This document shows positions 53,139-61,869 of a stretch of 64,000 nt of DNA, in pieces. A program made the translations under genes and the position numbers. Under the pieces are notes generated by a model. The model was not told where the DNA came from. It did not search any database and worked only from the letters and a program-made list of their open reading frames with translations. Within the stretch, counting starts at the first letter, position 1; every line of letters begins with the position of its first letter. The stretch comes from Polaromonas sp. YR568 (GTDB lineage: Bacteria > Pseudomonadota > Gammaproteobacteria > Burkholderiales > Burkholderiaceae_C), in contig NZ_FPBM01000009.1 in the NCBI RefSeq assembly GCF_900116715.1, positions 62,001-126,000 on the forward strand, read 5' to 3'.

Positions 53139-54128
53139 ATGAGCGTTAACCCTAGCGCCGCCCCGGGCGCCACGGCCGCGGGTGAGCCCGACTTCTTCCC
53201 GCTGAAGGTTGCACGCAAAGAAGAAGTTGCGCAAGGCATTTACCTGTTTGAGCTGCGCCACCCCGACGGCGCCCCCCTGCCCGCCTTCACGCCCGGCTCG
53301 CACCTGACGGTGGAAGTGCCCAACGGTGTGCGGCGCAACTATTCGCTGTGCAGCGACCCGGCCGACAGCAGCGCCTGGCAGATCGCCGTCAAGCGCGACG
53401 GGCGCGGCCGCGGCGGCTCCATCAGCATGGCCGACGATGTGCAGGCCGGGCAGTTGCTGTCGGTCAGCGCACCGCGCAACAACTTCGAGCTGGCAAGCCA
53501 CGCCGCGCAATCGATCTTTGTGGCGGGCGGCATCGGCATCACGCCGGTGCTGTCAATGATGCGGCACCTTCAGCGCACCAATGCCGACTTCAAGCTTTAC
53601 TACTGCACGCGCGATGCGGGCAGCACGGCCTTCATTCACGAGCTGCAATCCGAATTCGCCGGCAAGGTGCAGATCCACCACGACAACGGCGACATCGACC
53701 AGGCGCTGGACCTGTGGCCGGTGTTTGAAAAGCCCACTGCGGCACATGTCTACTGCTGCGGCCCCAAAGGCCTGATGGACAGCGTGGAAGACATGTCGGG
53801 CCACTGGCCTTCGGGCGCTGTGCATTTTGAAAGCTTCGGCGTTGACGCCACGGTGTATGCGGAAAACACGCCCTTCCATGTTCGCCTGCAAAAGAGCGGA
53901 AAGACGGTTGAAGTCAGTGCGGAACAAACCATTCTGGAAGCCTTGCGCGCCACAGGCCTGCGCGTGGCCAGCTCCTGCGAAAGCGGCACCTGCGGCACCT
54001 GCAAAACCCGGCTGCTGGCAGGCGTTGCCGAGCACCGCGACATGGTGCTGACCGACGAGGAAAAAGCCGACCACATCATGGTGTGTGTCTCCCGGGCAAA
54101 ATCGCCTGAACTGGTACTGGACTTATGA
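53139..54128 (+). CDS. ophA1: Phthalate dioxygenase reductase (FMN/NADH, 2Fe-2S)
   Basis: 329 residues from the ATG at 53139, with GGAG upstream. Order: FMN-binding barrel with RRNYSL (65-70), NAD-binding GGIGITP (130-136) and CCGPKGLMD (206-214), then a C-terminal plant-type ferredoxin domain with C280, C285, C288 and C316. This domain order is that of phthalate dioxygenase reductase and VanB. It passes electrons from NADH to the Rieske oxygenase. It is divergent from the oxygenase and overlaps the dehydrogenase gene by ATGA. Confidence 0.9.
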   Translation: MSVNPSAAPGATAAGEPDFFPLKVARKEEVAQGIYLFELRHPDGAPLPAFTPGSHLTVEVPNGVRRNYSLCSDPADSSAWQIAVKRDGRGRGGSISMADDVQAGQLLSVSAPRNNFELASHAAQSIFVAGGIGITPVLSMMRHLQRTNADFKLYYCTRDAGSTAFIHELQSEFAGKVQIHHDNGDIDQALDLWPVFEKPTAAHVYCCGPKGLMDSVEDMSGHWPSGAVHFESFGVDATVYAENTPFHVRLQKSGKTVEVSAEQTILEALRATGLRVASSCESGTCGTCKTRLLAGVAEHRDMVLTDEEKADHIMVCVSRAKSPELVLDL

Positions 54129-55324
54129 CAAACCGGCTACTCAAGATCGGCGTGGTGGGCCTGGGGCGGGCCTTCACGCTTATGCTGCCCACCTTTGTGC
54201 ACGACAGCCGCGTCACGCTCGTAGGCGCGACCGACCCGATTGCGCAGGCCCGCGCGCAGTTTGAAAAAGATTTCGGCGCGCCCTCTTACGATTCCATCGA
54301 AGCGCTGTGCGCCAACCCGGCGGTCGAGCTGCTCTACATCGCCTCGCCCCACCAGTTCCACGCCGAGCATGTTCGTCTGGCTGCCTCCTTCGGCAAGCAT
54401 GTGATGGTGGAAAAGCCCATGGCCCTCACAGTGGACGAATGCACCGGCATGATTGAGGCGGCCCATCGCGCGGGCGTGCACCTCATCGTCGGCCACAGCC
54501 ACAGCTTCAATACGCCGATCAGGCGCACGCGTGAGCTCATCGACAGCGGCCGCTACGGTGCGGTGAAGATGATCCACGCCATGAACTACACCGACTTCCT
54601 CTACCGGCCCCGCCGGCCCGAAGAGCTGGACACGGCCGCCGGCGGCGGCGTGATCCACAGCCAGGCCACGCACCAGATGGACATCGTGCGGCTGCTGGGC
54701 GGCGGGCTGGTGCGCAGCGTGCGGGCGCACACCGGCGCGTGGGATGCCAGCCGCCCCACCGAAGGCGCTTACAGCGCATTGATTGAATTTGAAGGCGGCG
54801 CATTTGCCTCGTCTACCTACAGCGGCTACGGCCATTACGACTCAGACGAGTTGTTCAGCAACATCGGCGAAATGGGCCAGGCCAAAAACCCGGCCGACTA
54901 CGGCGCAGCCCGAAAGCGCCTGGAGGCTGCGGCAACGTCTGCCGAAGAAACCGCACTGAAGGCCGCGCGCAACTACGGTGGCAGCCTCTACACGGCCGGC
55001 ACCGCCCTGCCCCAGGGCCTGCAACACCAGCACTTCGGCCAGTTCATCGTGAGCTGCGAAAAAGCCGATTTACGCCCCGGCCCCGCGGGCATTGCCATCT
55101 ACACCGACCGCGAAAAGACCTTTGAAGCCCTTTCCGCCCCGGCCATCCCGCGCCAGGAGGTGATTGACGAGCTGTTTTCCGCCGTCGCAGAGGGCAAACC
55201 GCCCGTCCATAGCGGCGAATGGGCCCGCGCCACCACCGCCGCCTGCCTGGCGCTGCTGGAATCCGCCCGGTCCGGCGGCAGTTGCACCCCTTCGCACCAA
55301 GTCAGTCACAATGCCAACTCATGA
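54125..55324 (+). CDS. ophB: Gfo/Idh/MocA-family dehydrogenase, probable phthalate cis-4,5-dihydrodiol dehydrogenase
   Basis: 399 residues. N-terminal Rossmann fold with GVVGLGRAF (9-17), the family motif EKP (96-98, VMVEKPMAL) and the C-terminal beta-sheet domain with GGGVIHSQATHQMD, which carries the usual catalytic-region His. Pht4/OphB enzymes of this family oxidise 4,5-dihydro-4,5-dihydroxyphthalate to 4,5-dihydroxyphthalate with NAD. It overlaps the reductase by ATGA and the MarR gene by ATGA, so the three are one operon. Confidence 0.87.
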   Translation: MTNRLLKIGVVGLGRAFTLMLPTFVHDSRVTLVGATDPIAQARAQFEKDFGAPSYDSIEALCANPAVELLYIASPHQFHAEHVRLAASFGKHVMVEKPMALTVDECTGMIEAAHRAGVHLIVGHSHSFNTPIRRTRELIDSGRYGAVKMIHAMNYTDFLYRPRRPEELDTAAGGGVIHSQATHQMDIVRLLGGGLVRSVRAHTGAWDASRPTEGAYSALIEFEGGAFASSTYSGYGHYDSDELFSNIGEMGQAKNPADYGAARKRLEAAATSAEETALKAARNYGGSLYTAGTALPQGLQHQHFGQFIVSCEKADLRPGPAGIAIYTDREKTFEALSAPAIPRQEVIDELFSAVAEGKPPVHSGEWARATTAACLALLESARSGGSCTPSHQVSHNANS

Positions 55325-55926
55325 GCAATGACACGCAAAACATCATCCGCCACTGGCGTGAAGCCGTTCCCAACGACCGCCTCGCCCACCTGATCCGCGA
55401 TGCCTCGCGCGCCTTTCACCGGGCGCTGCAGGTCAGGCTGGCGCAGCACGGCGTACCGTTCGGCCACTGGACTTTTCTGCGCATCCTCTGGGAGTCGGAC
55501 GGGCTGACGCAAAAAGAGCTCAGCGAGCGCGCGGGTGTGATGGAGCCCACCACCTTCACCGCCATGAAGGCCATGGAGTCGCTGGGCTACATCGTGCGCA
55601 AGCAGTTGCCCACCAACAAGAAGAATATGTACGTCTACCTGAGCGACGAAGGCCGCGCGCTCAAGAAGCTGCTGGTGCCACTGGCGGAAGAAACCAACAG
55701 CGTCAGCATCGAAGGCATCGCGCCCGAAGACATCAAAACCACGCGCACCGTGCTGCTGGCGATGATCGAAAACCTGGCCCGGGACGAACTGCTGCAGACC
55801 ACACCAACCGCCAGGCGCAAGTCCGGCGCGGCCGCAGGACGCAAGCTCAGCGGCAAAGCCGCGGGAAAAGACAAAGCAGATAAATCCGACAAACCCGCTG
55901 CGGGAAATAAAAAAGCCGCCGCCTGA
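55321..55926 (+). CDS. MarR-family transcriptional regulator with basic C-terminal tail
   Basis: 201 residues from the ATG at 55321. A winged-helix MarR core (FGHWTFLRILWESDGLTQKELSERAGVMEPTTFTAMKAMESLGYIVRK...KKNMYVYLSDEGR) is followed by a roughly 40-residue Ala/Lys-rich tail (from about residue 160) that resembles histone H1-like basic tails and is not part of usual MarR proteins of about 150 residues. It most likely represses the phthalate genes through the palindrome at 53078-53091 until phthalate or an intermediate binds. Confidence 0.9.
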   Translation: MSNDTQNIIRHWREAVPNDRLAHLIRDASRAFHRALQVRLAQHGVPFGHWTFLRILWESDGLTQKELSERAGVMEPTTFTAMKAMESLGYIVRKQLPTNKKNMYVYLSDEGRALKKLLVPLAEETNSVSIEGIAPEDIKTTRTVLLAMIENLARDELLQTTPTARRKSGAAAGRKLSGKAAGKDKADKSDKPAAGNKKAAA

Positions 55927-55944
55927 AGAAGGCCGCGGCTTTTT
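55910..55944. terminator. Bidirectional Rho-independent terminator
   Basis: AAAAAGCCGC (55910-55919) pairs with GCGGCTTTTT (55935-55944). Poly-A and poly-T flanks make it work for the phthalate operon on + and the CoA-transferase operon on -. The MarR stop codon lies inside the loop region. Confidence 0.85.
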
Positions 55945-55977
55945 GTTTGGGTTTGGGGCCTCTTAAGCCCCGGTCAT

Positions 55978-56613
55978 TCAGACCAGCGTCACGCCGGTCT
56001 TGGCCTGCACCGCTTCACGCGTTACGCCGGGCGCCAGTTCCACCAGCTTCAGGCCAGCGGGCGTCACGTCCATCACGGCCAGGTCTGTGATGATGCGGTC
56101 CACCACGCCCACGCCTGTCAGCGGCAAGGTGCACTGCGGCAGGATCTTCATGTCTTCGGTGCCGTCTTTCTTGCGGGCAACGTGCTCCATCAACACGATC
56201 ACGCGCTTGACGCCGGCCACCAGGTCCATCGCGCCGCCCATGCCCTTGACCATCTTGCCCGGGATCATCCAGTTGGCCAGGTCGCCCTTTTCGCTGACCT
56301 GCATCGCGCCCAGGATGGACAGGTTGATCTTGCCGCCGCGAATCATCGCAAAGCTTTCATGGCTGCCAAAAATGGCCGAGCCCTTGATGGTGGTGACAGT
56401 CTGCTTGCCGGCGTTGATCAGGTCGGCGTCCACTTCGTCTTCCGTCGGGAAGGGGCCAATGCCCAGCATGCCGTTTTCAGACTGCAGCCACACTTCCTTG
56501 TCACCGGTGAAGTTGGCCACCAGCGTCGGGATGCCGATGCCGAGGTTCACATAAAAACCGTCTTCGAGTTCCTGGGCGGCGCGCGCCGCCATCTGGTCTT
56601 GGGTCCAAGGCAT
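55978..56613 (-). CDS. 3-oxoacid CoA-transferase subunit B
   Basis: 211 residues from the ATG at 56613 with AGGAG; it starts one base after the A subunit stop. SCOT/PcaJ type: [16 protein letters not shown] and the catalytic glutamate E46 in [12 protein letters not shown]. With subunit A it moves CoA from succinyl-CoA to a 3-oxoacid such as 3-oxoadipate or acetoacetate. Nearness to the phthalate genes and a PcaC-like gene makes 3-oxoadipate (beta-ketoadipate pathway) possible, but ScoAB of ketone-body use cannot be excluded by eye. Confidence 0.92.
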   Translation of the reverse strand: MPWTQDQMAARAAQELEDGFYVNLGIGIPTLVANFTGDKEVWLQSENGMLGIGPFPTEDEVDADLINAGKQTVTTIKGSAIFGSHESFAMIRGGKINLSILGAMQVSEKGDLANWMIPGKMVKGMGGAMDLVAGVKRVIVLMEHVARKKDGTEDMKILPQCTLPLTGVGVVDRIITDLAVMDVTPAGLKLVELAPGVTREAVQAKTGVTLV

Positions 56614-56614
56614 G

Positions 56615-57322
56615 TCAGGCTCCTGCTTTCTCGGTGATGGTTCGTTTTTCGATGCGTTTTTCGGGGTTCGCATTCAGCACGATGCGGTGCACATAAATCC
56701 CCGGCAGATGGATGTCGTCGGGCGCCAGTTCGCCGATCTCGACAACCTTCTCCACCTCAACGATGCAGATCTTGCCGGCCATCGCGGCGGCGGGGTTGAA
56801 ATTGCGGGCTGTGAGGTTAAAGCGCAGGTTGCCGGACTTGTCAGCTATATGTGCCTTGACCAGGGCCACATCGGGCACCAGCGAGCGCTCCATCACATAG
56901 GTCTCACCGTCAAATTCGCGCAATTCCTTGCCATCGGCCACTTGCGTGCCCACGCCGGTCTTGGTGAAAAAGGCCGGGATGCCCGCGCCGCCCGCGCGCA
57001 GCTTTTCAGCCAGCGTGCCCTGCGGCGTGAATTCCAGCTCGAGTTCGCCGGCCAGGTACTGGCGCTCGAACTCCTTGTTCTCGCCCACATAGCTGGCAAT
57101 CATTCTTTTGATCTGCCGCGTGCGCAGCAGCTTGCCCAGGCCGAAGTCATCCACGCCCGCGTTGTTGGAAATCACCGTCAGGTCCTTGACCTGGCTGTCG
57201 CGTAGCGCGTCGATCAGCGCTTCGGGGATGCCGCACAAGCCGAAGCCGCCGACAGCCATCAACTGGCCGTCTTTGACGATGCCCTTGAGGGCCTCAGCGG
57301 CGGAGGGAAATAGTTTCTTCAC
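56615..57322 (-). CDS. 3-oxoacid CoA-transferase subunit A
   Basis: 235 residues. SCOT/PcaI type: [23 protein letters not shown] with the glycine loop, [38 protein letters not shown] and [13 protein letters not shown]. Heterotetramer partner of the B subunit, cytoplasmic. It is read divergently from the PAS-LuxR regulator, which probably controls it. Confidence 0.93.
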   Translation of the reverse strand: MKKLFPSAAEALKGIVKDGQLMAVGGFGLCGIPEALIDALRDSQVKDLTVISNNAGVDDFGLGKLLRTRQIKRMIASYVGENKEFERQYLAGELELEFTPQGTLAEKLRAGGAGIPAFFTKTGVGTQVADGKELREFDGETYVMERSLVPDVALVKAHIADKSGNLRFNLTARNFNPAAAMAGKICIVEVEKVVEIGELAPDDIHLPGIYVHRIVLNANPEKRIEKRTITEKAGA

Positions 57323-57379
57323 AAAGAGTCTCCTGGTGTCATCGGGCAGTCAGGGTCTGCTACCCGCCATCCATTACGA

Positions 57380-57416
57380 TACTACTTATTAAATTACGTA
57401 GTTTTCCGTAAAGGTA
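57380..57416. promoter_or_regulatory. Inverted repeats in the divergent CoA-transferase/LuxR promoter region
   Basis: In the AT-rich gap the sequence ACTAC...GTAGT (arms about 22 bp apart end to end) overlaps TTACG...CGTAA just before the GTG of the LuxR gene. LuxR/NarL-type regulators bind such short palindromes. The assignment is tentative. Confidence 0.35.
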
Positions 57417-57422
57417 AGTACT

Positions 57423-57980
57423 GTGGAAGTGGATTACCAGCTCGCATTCGATCTGGCACCCGTTGGCTTGGTGCTGTCACGCAACCGTTCCATTGTGGAC
57501 TGCAACCAGCATTTGTGCGAGATGTTTGGCGCCACGCGCGAGCAGCTCGCCGGCCAGTCCTTCCTGATTCTTTACCCCAGTGTGGACGAATACGAGCGCA
57601 TAGGCGCGCGCATGATCCCCTTCCTGAACGCCAAGGGACTTTACTCCGACGACCGCATCATGAAACGCGTCGACGGCCGCAACAAGGGCGAGACCTTCTG
57701 GTGCCACGTCACCGGCCGGGCGCTCAACCGCAGCGCGCCGCATGAAGCCGGCATCTGGACCTTTGAAGACCTCAGCTCGCGCCGCCCCGTCACCGCCGAA
57801 CTCACCGCACGCGAACGCGAAGTGGCCGCCCACCTGATGGACGGCATGACCTCCAAGGAAATCGGCCGCGCGCTGGTCATCAGCCACCGCACGGTCGAGA
57901 TTTACCGAGCGCGGCTGATGCGCAAATACAAGGCATCCACCACAGCCGACCTGGTGCACAAGCTGATGGCCGGTTCCTGA
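57423..57980 (+). CDS. PAS-LuxR (NarL-type helix-turn-helix) transcriptional regulator
   Basis: 185 residues from a GTG start; no upstream alternative. A single PAS domain (about 1-118; LVLSRNRSIVDCNQHLCEMFGATREQLAG, FWCHVTGRAL) is joined to a LuxR/GerE helix-turn-helix (about 124-185; LTAREREVAAHLMDGMTSKEIGRALVISHRTVEIYRARLMRKY). It has no receiver domain, so it should sense a ligand or redox state directly through PAS. Divergent from the CoA-transferase genes, probably their regulator. Confidence 0.88.
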   Translation: MEVDYQLAFDLAPVGLVLSRNRSIVDCNQHLCEMFGATREQLAGQSFLILYPSVDEYERIGARMIPFLNAKGLYSDDRIMKRVDGRNKGETFWCHVTGRALNRSAPHEAGIWTFEDLSSRRPVTAELTAREREVAAHLMDGMTSKEIGRALVISHRTVEIYRARLMRKYKASTTADLVHKLMAGS

Positions 57981-58110
57981 GCCTCCGTTCCAAGGCACCA
58001 CGAGCAAGGTTTTTGCAACAGGGACAAAATCAGTTCCGGCGTTTATGCCTCGGCCTTCCAGGCCATCCCGGCCATCCCGCCGAAACCACCCACCCCTCAC
58101 GAGAACCCCC

Positions 58111-58617
58111 ATGCCACTGACGCTGTACCAAGCCTCCATCCCCGTCTTTATCCGCGGCTTTACCAACCTGTCTGCCGTGCTTGAAAAAGCCAAGGCCCAC
58201 GCCGCAGCCAACAACATCGACCTGGCCACCTACGTCAACGCCCGTCTGGCGCCCGACATGTACCCGCTCTCGGGCCAGGTTCAGAGCGCAAGCGACGCCG
58301 CCAAATTCGCCGCCGCGCGCCTGGCGGCCATCACCGCGCCCAGCTTTGCCGACACCGAAACCACGTTTGACGAGTTGCAGGCCCGCATCGCCAAGACGCT
58401 GGACTTCCTCAAGACCGTGAGCGAGGAACAAATCAACGCCCGTGCAGGCGGCCAGGTCACGCTGAAAATCCGCGGCAAGGAAATGACTTTCGACTGCGAG
58501 CCCTATTTGCTGAACTTCGCGCTGCCCAATTTTTTCTTTCACGTCACCACGGCGTATGACGTGCTGCGCAACCAGGGTGTGCCACTGGGCAAGATGGATT
58601 ATTTGGGTAGCTTCTGA
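58111..58617 (+). CDS. DUF1993 family protein
   Basis: 168 residues from the ATG at 58111; the frame upstream is Pro/Arg-rich and not conserved. A four-helix, DinB-like bundle with TLYQASIPVFIRGFTNLSAVLEKA at the N-terminus and FALPNFFFHVTTAYDVLRNQGVPLGK at the end. Function not established for the family. Four bases separate it from the acetyltransferase, so the two are cotranscribed. Confidence 0.85.
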   Translation: MPLTLYQASIPVFIRGFTNLSAVLEKAKAHAAANNIDLATYVNARLAPDMYPLSGQVQSASDAAKFAAARLAAITAPSFADTETTFDELQARIAKTLDFLKTVSEEQINARAGGQVTLKIRGKEMTFDCEPYLLNFALPNFFFHVTTAYDVLRNQGVPLGKMDYLGSF

Positions 58618-58621
58618 ACGC

Positions 58622-59116
58622 ATGCACATCCGGCCTTACACCGAGGCGGACTTGTCCGCCGTCGCCCAGCTCTTCACCGACGCGATTCACGGCCTGGCGG
58701 TGAGCCACTATGACGAAGTGCAGCGCGCCGCATGGGCGCCGCGCCCGCCCGACCTGAGCCTGTGGGAAAACCGCCTGAAACCGATCAAGGTTCTGGTGGC
58801 ACAGGAAGAAACGCAGGAAGAAAACCGTGGCGCCCTGCTGGGCTTTATCGGTTACGAGAACAACGGCCATATCGACCTGATGTTCACCTCGCCCGCGGCC
58901 GCACGGCGCGGCATTGCGTCACGGCTGCTGGGCCAGGCCGAAGCCGTGCTGCGCGCACTCGAAGTCAAAGAGCTGTTCACCGAGGCCAGCCTGCTGGGCC
59001 GGCCGTTTTTTGAGCGCCAGGGCTTCGCGGTGAAGGAAGAGCAGCACATCGAATTGCGCGGTGCGCACTTCCGCCGCTTTGCCATGGTCAAGGCACTCGG
59101 CCACGGCAAGGCTTAA
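58622..59116 (+). CDS. GNAT-family N-acetyltransferase
   Basis: 164 residues from the ATG at 58622. It begins HIRPYTEADLSAVAQLF, with the acetyl-CoA loop in FTSPAAARRGIASRLLGQAE (an RRGIAS version of Q/RxxGxA) and FTEASLLGRPFFERQGF at the C-terminal core. It acetylates an amine of unknown identity. Operon partner of the DUF1993 gene. Confidence 0.88.
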   Translation: MHIRPYTEADLSAVAQLFTDAIHGLAVSHYDEVQRAAWAPRPPDLSLWENRLKPIKVLVAQEETQEENRGALLGFIGYENNGHIDLMFTSPAAARRGIASRLLGQAEAVLRALEVKELFTEASLLGRPFFERQGFAVKEEQHIELRGAHFRRFAMVKALGHGKA

Positions 59117-59124
59117 GGGCTTCC

Positions 59125-59493
59125 TCAGGACGCGCCGGGCTCGGGCGCCGGCTCGTGCCGAATGGTTTCGCGGTCGCGGTGGTGGTCGCGCAGTTTGCCC
59201 AGGGTGTGATCCAGCACGCGTTTGAGTTTGTCGCTGGCGCCGCGAAATGCCAGGTCCTGGTTGGGCGCGTTGTGGTTGACGGCCAGCGGCTCATGGTGCG
59301 CCAGCCGCGCTTCCATCACGCAGCGCTTTTGCTCAAGGCCGGCCTTGTCGCTGTTCTCGTCGCTCATGTGTACTTCAATGCGGGTGATGTCGCCCTTGAA
59401 GCGGCTCAATGATTCATGGAGTTCGGTGCTGGCCCAGCGCTCAAAAGATTCGCCGGTGTGCAGGGTGTTCTTGGAATTGACCTGGACTTGCAT
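59125..59493 (-). CDS. HPF/RaiA-family ribosome-associated protein
   Basis: 122 residues from the ATG at 59493 with AAGGAAAA upstream; the frame above is non-conserved. The beta-alpha-beta-beta-beta-alpha pattern of HPF is visible in MQVQVNSKNTLHTGE, ITRIEVHMSDENSDKAG, KRCVMEARLAHHEPLAVNH and a long helix with LKRVLDHTLGKLRDH. The C-terminus is short and acidic/His-rich rather than a long dimerisation domain. It may act on stalled ribosomes under stress; this branch is divergent from classical HPF. Confidence 0.75.
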   Translation of the reverse strand: MQVQVNSKNTLHTGESFERWASTELHESLSRFKGDITRIEVHMSDENSDKAGLEQKRCVMEARLAHHEPLAVNHNAPNQDLAFRGASDKLKRVLDHTLGKLRDHHRDRETIRHEPAPEPGAS

Positions 59494-59685
59494 GGGGAGT
59501 TTTCCTTTCAGGGTTGGCAGCGCGCGGGCCTGCGGGCCGGGCTGCTTGCCACCAGGGCGGTGGCTTGAAAATTCATTGTGCGCGCGATCGGGAGGAAGCC
59601 GTGTAGTCCTGAACGCAACCCTGAAGTAAGGGCGGTCTTCAGCGTTCAGCTTGCGCGCCGTCACAAAGCGTCGCAGACTGTTTCA

Positions 59686-60588
59686 TTAAGCCCTGGACAG
59701 TGCCGCGCAGCGTTCAGCAATGAACTCGCGCAGCAGCCGCAAACCCGGCGTGAGCTGCCTGCGCCCAGGCAGCACCATATAGATGGGCGAGGCCTCGGTC
59801 TGCCACTCAGTGCATAGCGCCACCAGCCGGCCCGCGGCCAGGTCTGCCGCCACATCCAGCCCCGACTTGTAGATAACCCCCCGGCCGGCCAATGCCCACA
59901 GGCGCACCACATCGCCGTCGTTGGCGATATTGCCGCCGCCCACGCGCAGGGCAGCCTCTTCGCCGTCGCGCCAGAAGCGCCAGCGGTCATACACGTCTTC
60001 ACCCAGCATGAAGCACAGGCAGGCGTGTTGGGCCAAGGCAAGGGGTGTGTCGGGCGCACCGTGCTTTGCCAGGTACGCGGGCGAAGCACACAACACGCGG
60101 CGGTTCGTCAGATCGACCGGCAGCGCCAGCATGCTTGAGTCGGGTGGGTCGCCCTGGCGAAAGGCGGCGTCCACCAGGTCGCTGTAGACATTGGTCACGC
60201 GGTCCGACAAATGCAGGCGGTACTGGATGCCGGGGTGCAATTGTTGAAACGCCTCCAGCCAGGGCAGCAGCAGGTTGCGGCCGAAGTCCGAAGGCGCAGC
60301 CAGTTGCAGCATGCCGCGCACCTGCTGCCGGCCGCTGCTCAGCTCCAGCTGCGCATCACGCAAGGCCGCCAGCGCGGGCCGGCAATGCGCCAGAAACACC
60401 TCACCCTCGCGCGTGAGTCGCAGGCTGCGAGTGGAGCGCACGAAAAGCGGCGCCTGCAACTCTTCCTCCAGCCGTTTCAGCGCCGCGCTGGCGGCGGCTG
60501 GCGTCAGGTCCAGGCCGCGGGCGGTGGCCGAGAGGCTGCCGGTGTCGACAGTGCGGACAAAGATTTCCAGGTCTTGCAGGGCTTTCAT
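59686..60588 (-). CDS. LysR-family transcriptional regulator
   Basis: 300 residues. N-terminal winged helix (LQDLEIFVRTVDTGSLSATARGLDLTPAAASAALKRLEEEL) and a C-terminal two-lobe effector domain. Read divergently from the quinone-oxidoreductase gene, which is the probable target. Its start codon lies inside a 23-bp palindrome, which suggests autoregulation. Confidence 0.93.
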   Translation of the reverse strand: MKALQDLEIFVRTVDTGSLSATARGLDLTPAAASAALKRLEEELQAPLFVRSTRSLRLTREGEVFLAHCRPALAALRDAQLELSSGRQQVRGMLQLAAPSDFGRNLLLPWLEAFQQLHPGIQYRLHLSDRVTNVYSDLVDAAFRQGDPPDSSMLALPVDLTNRRVLCASPAYLAKHGAPDTPLALAQHACLCFMLGEDVYDRWRFWRDGEEAALRVGGGNIANDGDVVRLWALAGRGVIYKSGLDVAADLAAGRLVALCTEWQTEASPIYMVLPGRRQLTPGLRLLREFIAERCAALSRA

Positions 60589-60609
60589 TTACAAATTTTA
60601 TTTGTAAAT
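60587..60609. promoter_or_regulatory. Palindromic operator overlapping the LysR start codon
   Basis: ATTTACAAA-TTTTA-TTTGTAAAT is perfect over nine bases per arm, and includes part of the LysR initiation codon. LysR sites follow T-N11-A, which fits here. It lies 114 bp upstream of the divergent oxidoreductase start. Confidence 0.65.
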
Positions 60610-60723
60610 ACCTTCAATTAAAAGCCTGTTTATCTTCATTTTCAAACTCAATACAGTTCAGGCATCGGTTTTGAATCAATTTTGAGCAAGCCTCCATATC
60701 ACCACACGCAAAGGAAATCAGAC

Positions 60724-61749
60724 ATGAAAGCCATCGGCTACACCCAGGCCCACGCCCTCAACACCGCAGGCCAAAACGGCCTCACCGACATCACCCTGCC
60801 CGACCCAACGCCCACCGGCCACGACATCCTGGTGGAGGTCAAAGCGGTGTCTGTGAACCCTGTAGACACGAAGGTGCGAGCCAGCGCGGCCCGCAGCGCC
60901 GGCGCCGACTACAAGGTGCTCGGCTATGACGCCAGCGGCATCGTGCGCGCGGTCGGTCCCGAGGTCACGCTGTTCAAGGCGGGCGACAAGGTCTGGTACG
61001 CGGGCTCCATCGCCCGGCCCGGCACCAACAGCGAGCTGCACCTGGTCGACGAACGCATCGTGGGCCGCATGCCGCAAACACTGAGCTTTGCCGAAGCCGC
61101 CGCCCTGCCGCTGACCAGTATCACCGCCTGGGAAATGCTGTTCGACCGGCTCGGCATCTTGCCGGGCAAAACACCCAACCCGAAAAAGCTGCTGATCATC
61201 GGCGCCTCGGGCGGTGTCGGCTCAATCATGACGCAGCTGGCCACCCGCCTGACTTCACTCACCGTGATCGGCACCGCGTCGCGGCCCGAAACCCAGGCCT
61301 GGGTAAAAGAACTAGGCGCTCACCACGTCATCGACCACAGCCAGCCGATTGCCGAAGAACTCAAGCGCATCGGCATTCCCGCCGTGGACTACATCGTGAG
61401 CCTCACGCAAACCGACAGCCACCTGGCGCAAATCGCCGAAGCCATCGCACCGCAAGGCAAGTTCGGCCTGATCGACGACCCGATGAACTTCGACATCACG
61501 CTGTTCAAACGCAAGAGCGCATCCATCCACTGGGAACTGATGTTCACCCGGCCCCTCTTTGGCACGCCCGACATGGTGGCGCAGCACCGGCTGCTCAACG
61601 AGGTCGCCCAGCTTGTCGATTCCGGCTTGATCCGCACAACGCTGACGGAGACGTTTGGTGCGATCAATGCGGCCAATTTGCGGCGGGCGCATGGGGTGAT
61701 TGAGTCTGGGAAGGCTAGAGGGAAGGTTGTGTTGGAAGGTTGGGTTTGA
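60724..61749 (+). CDS. Zinc-independent medium-chain dehydrogenase (quinone oxidoreductase-like)
   Basis: 341 residues from the ATG at 60724 with AAGGAAAT. MDR superfamily: N-terminal GroES-like domain (ILVEVKAVSVNPVDTKVR, LGYDASGIVRAVG), Rossmann loop GASGGVGS (160-167), and C-terminal AHGVIESGKARGKVVL. The zinc-binding Cys and His of alcohol dehydrogenases are absent, as in the YhdH/quinone-oxidoreductase branch. It probably reduces quinones or enones with NAD(P)H. Likely controlled by the divergent LysR. Confidence 0.88.
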   Translation: MKAIGYTQAHALNTAGQNGLTDITLPDPTPTGHDILVEVKAVSVNPVDTKVRASAARSAGADYKVLGYDASGIVRAVGPEVTLFKAGDKVWYAGSIARPGTNSELHLVDERIVGRMPQTLSFAEAAALPLTSITAWEMLFDRLGILPGKTPNPKKLLIIGASGGVGSIMTQLATRLTSLTVIGTASRPETQAWVKELGAHHVIDHSQPIAEELKRIGIPAVDYIVSLTQTDSHLAQIAEAIAPQGKFGLIDDPMNFDITLFKRKSASIHWELMFTRPLFGTPDMVAQHRLLNEVAQLVDSGLIRTTLTETFGAINAANLRRAHGVIESGKARGKVVLEGWV

Positions 61750-61792
61750 AAGGTCTTTGATCTTTGCCGATCGGGTGGGGTGAGCTGGGGCT

Positions 61793-61817
61793 GCTGGCCG
61801 GGGGTTGCCCGGCCAGC
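61793..61817. terminator. GC-rich hairpin between convergent genes
   Basis: GCTGGCCGGG (61793-61802) pairs perfectly with CCCGGCCAGC (61808-61817) over a 5-nt loop. There is no T-run. It lies between the oxidoreductase and catalase stops and may block read-through both ways. Confidence 0.5.
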
Positions 61818-61869
61818 CCCCCTCAGCAGAGGGCGCTAAAGCCGGAACCAGCCCGGACAAGCTAGAGGT

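Noticed and set aside
49534..55324. Isophthalate or terephthalate pathway instead of o-phthalate
   Set aside because: Those routes need no separate decarboxylase because the dihydrodiol dehydrogenase step releases CO2. A Pht5-like decarboxylase and a Pht4-like Gfo/Idh dehydrogenase point to o-phthalate, though substrate tests would be decisive.
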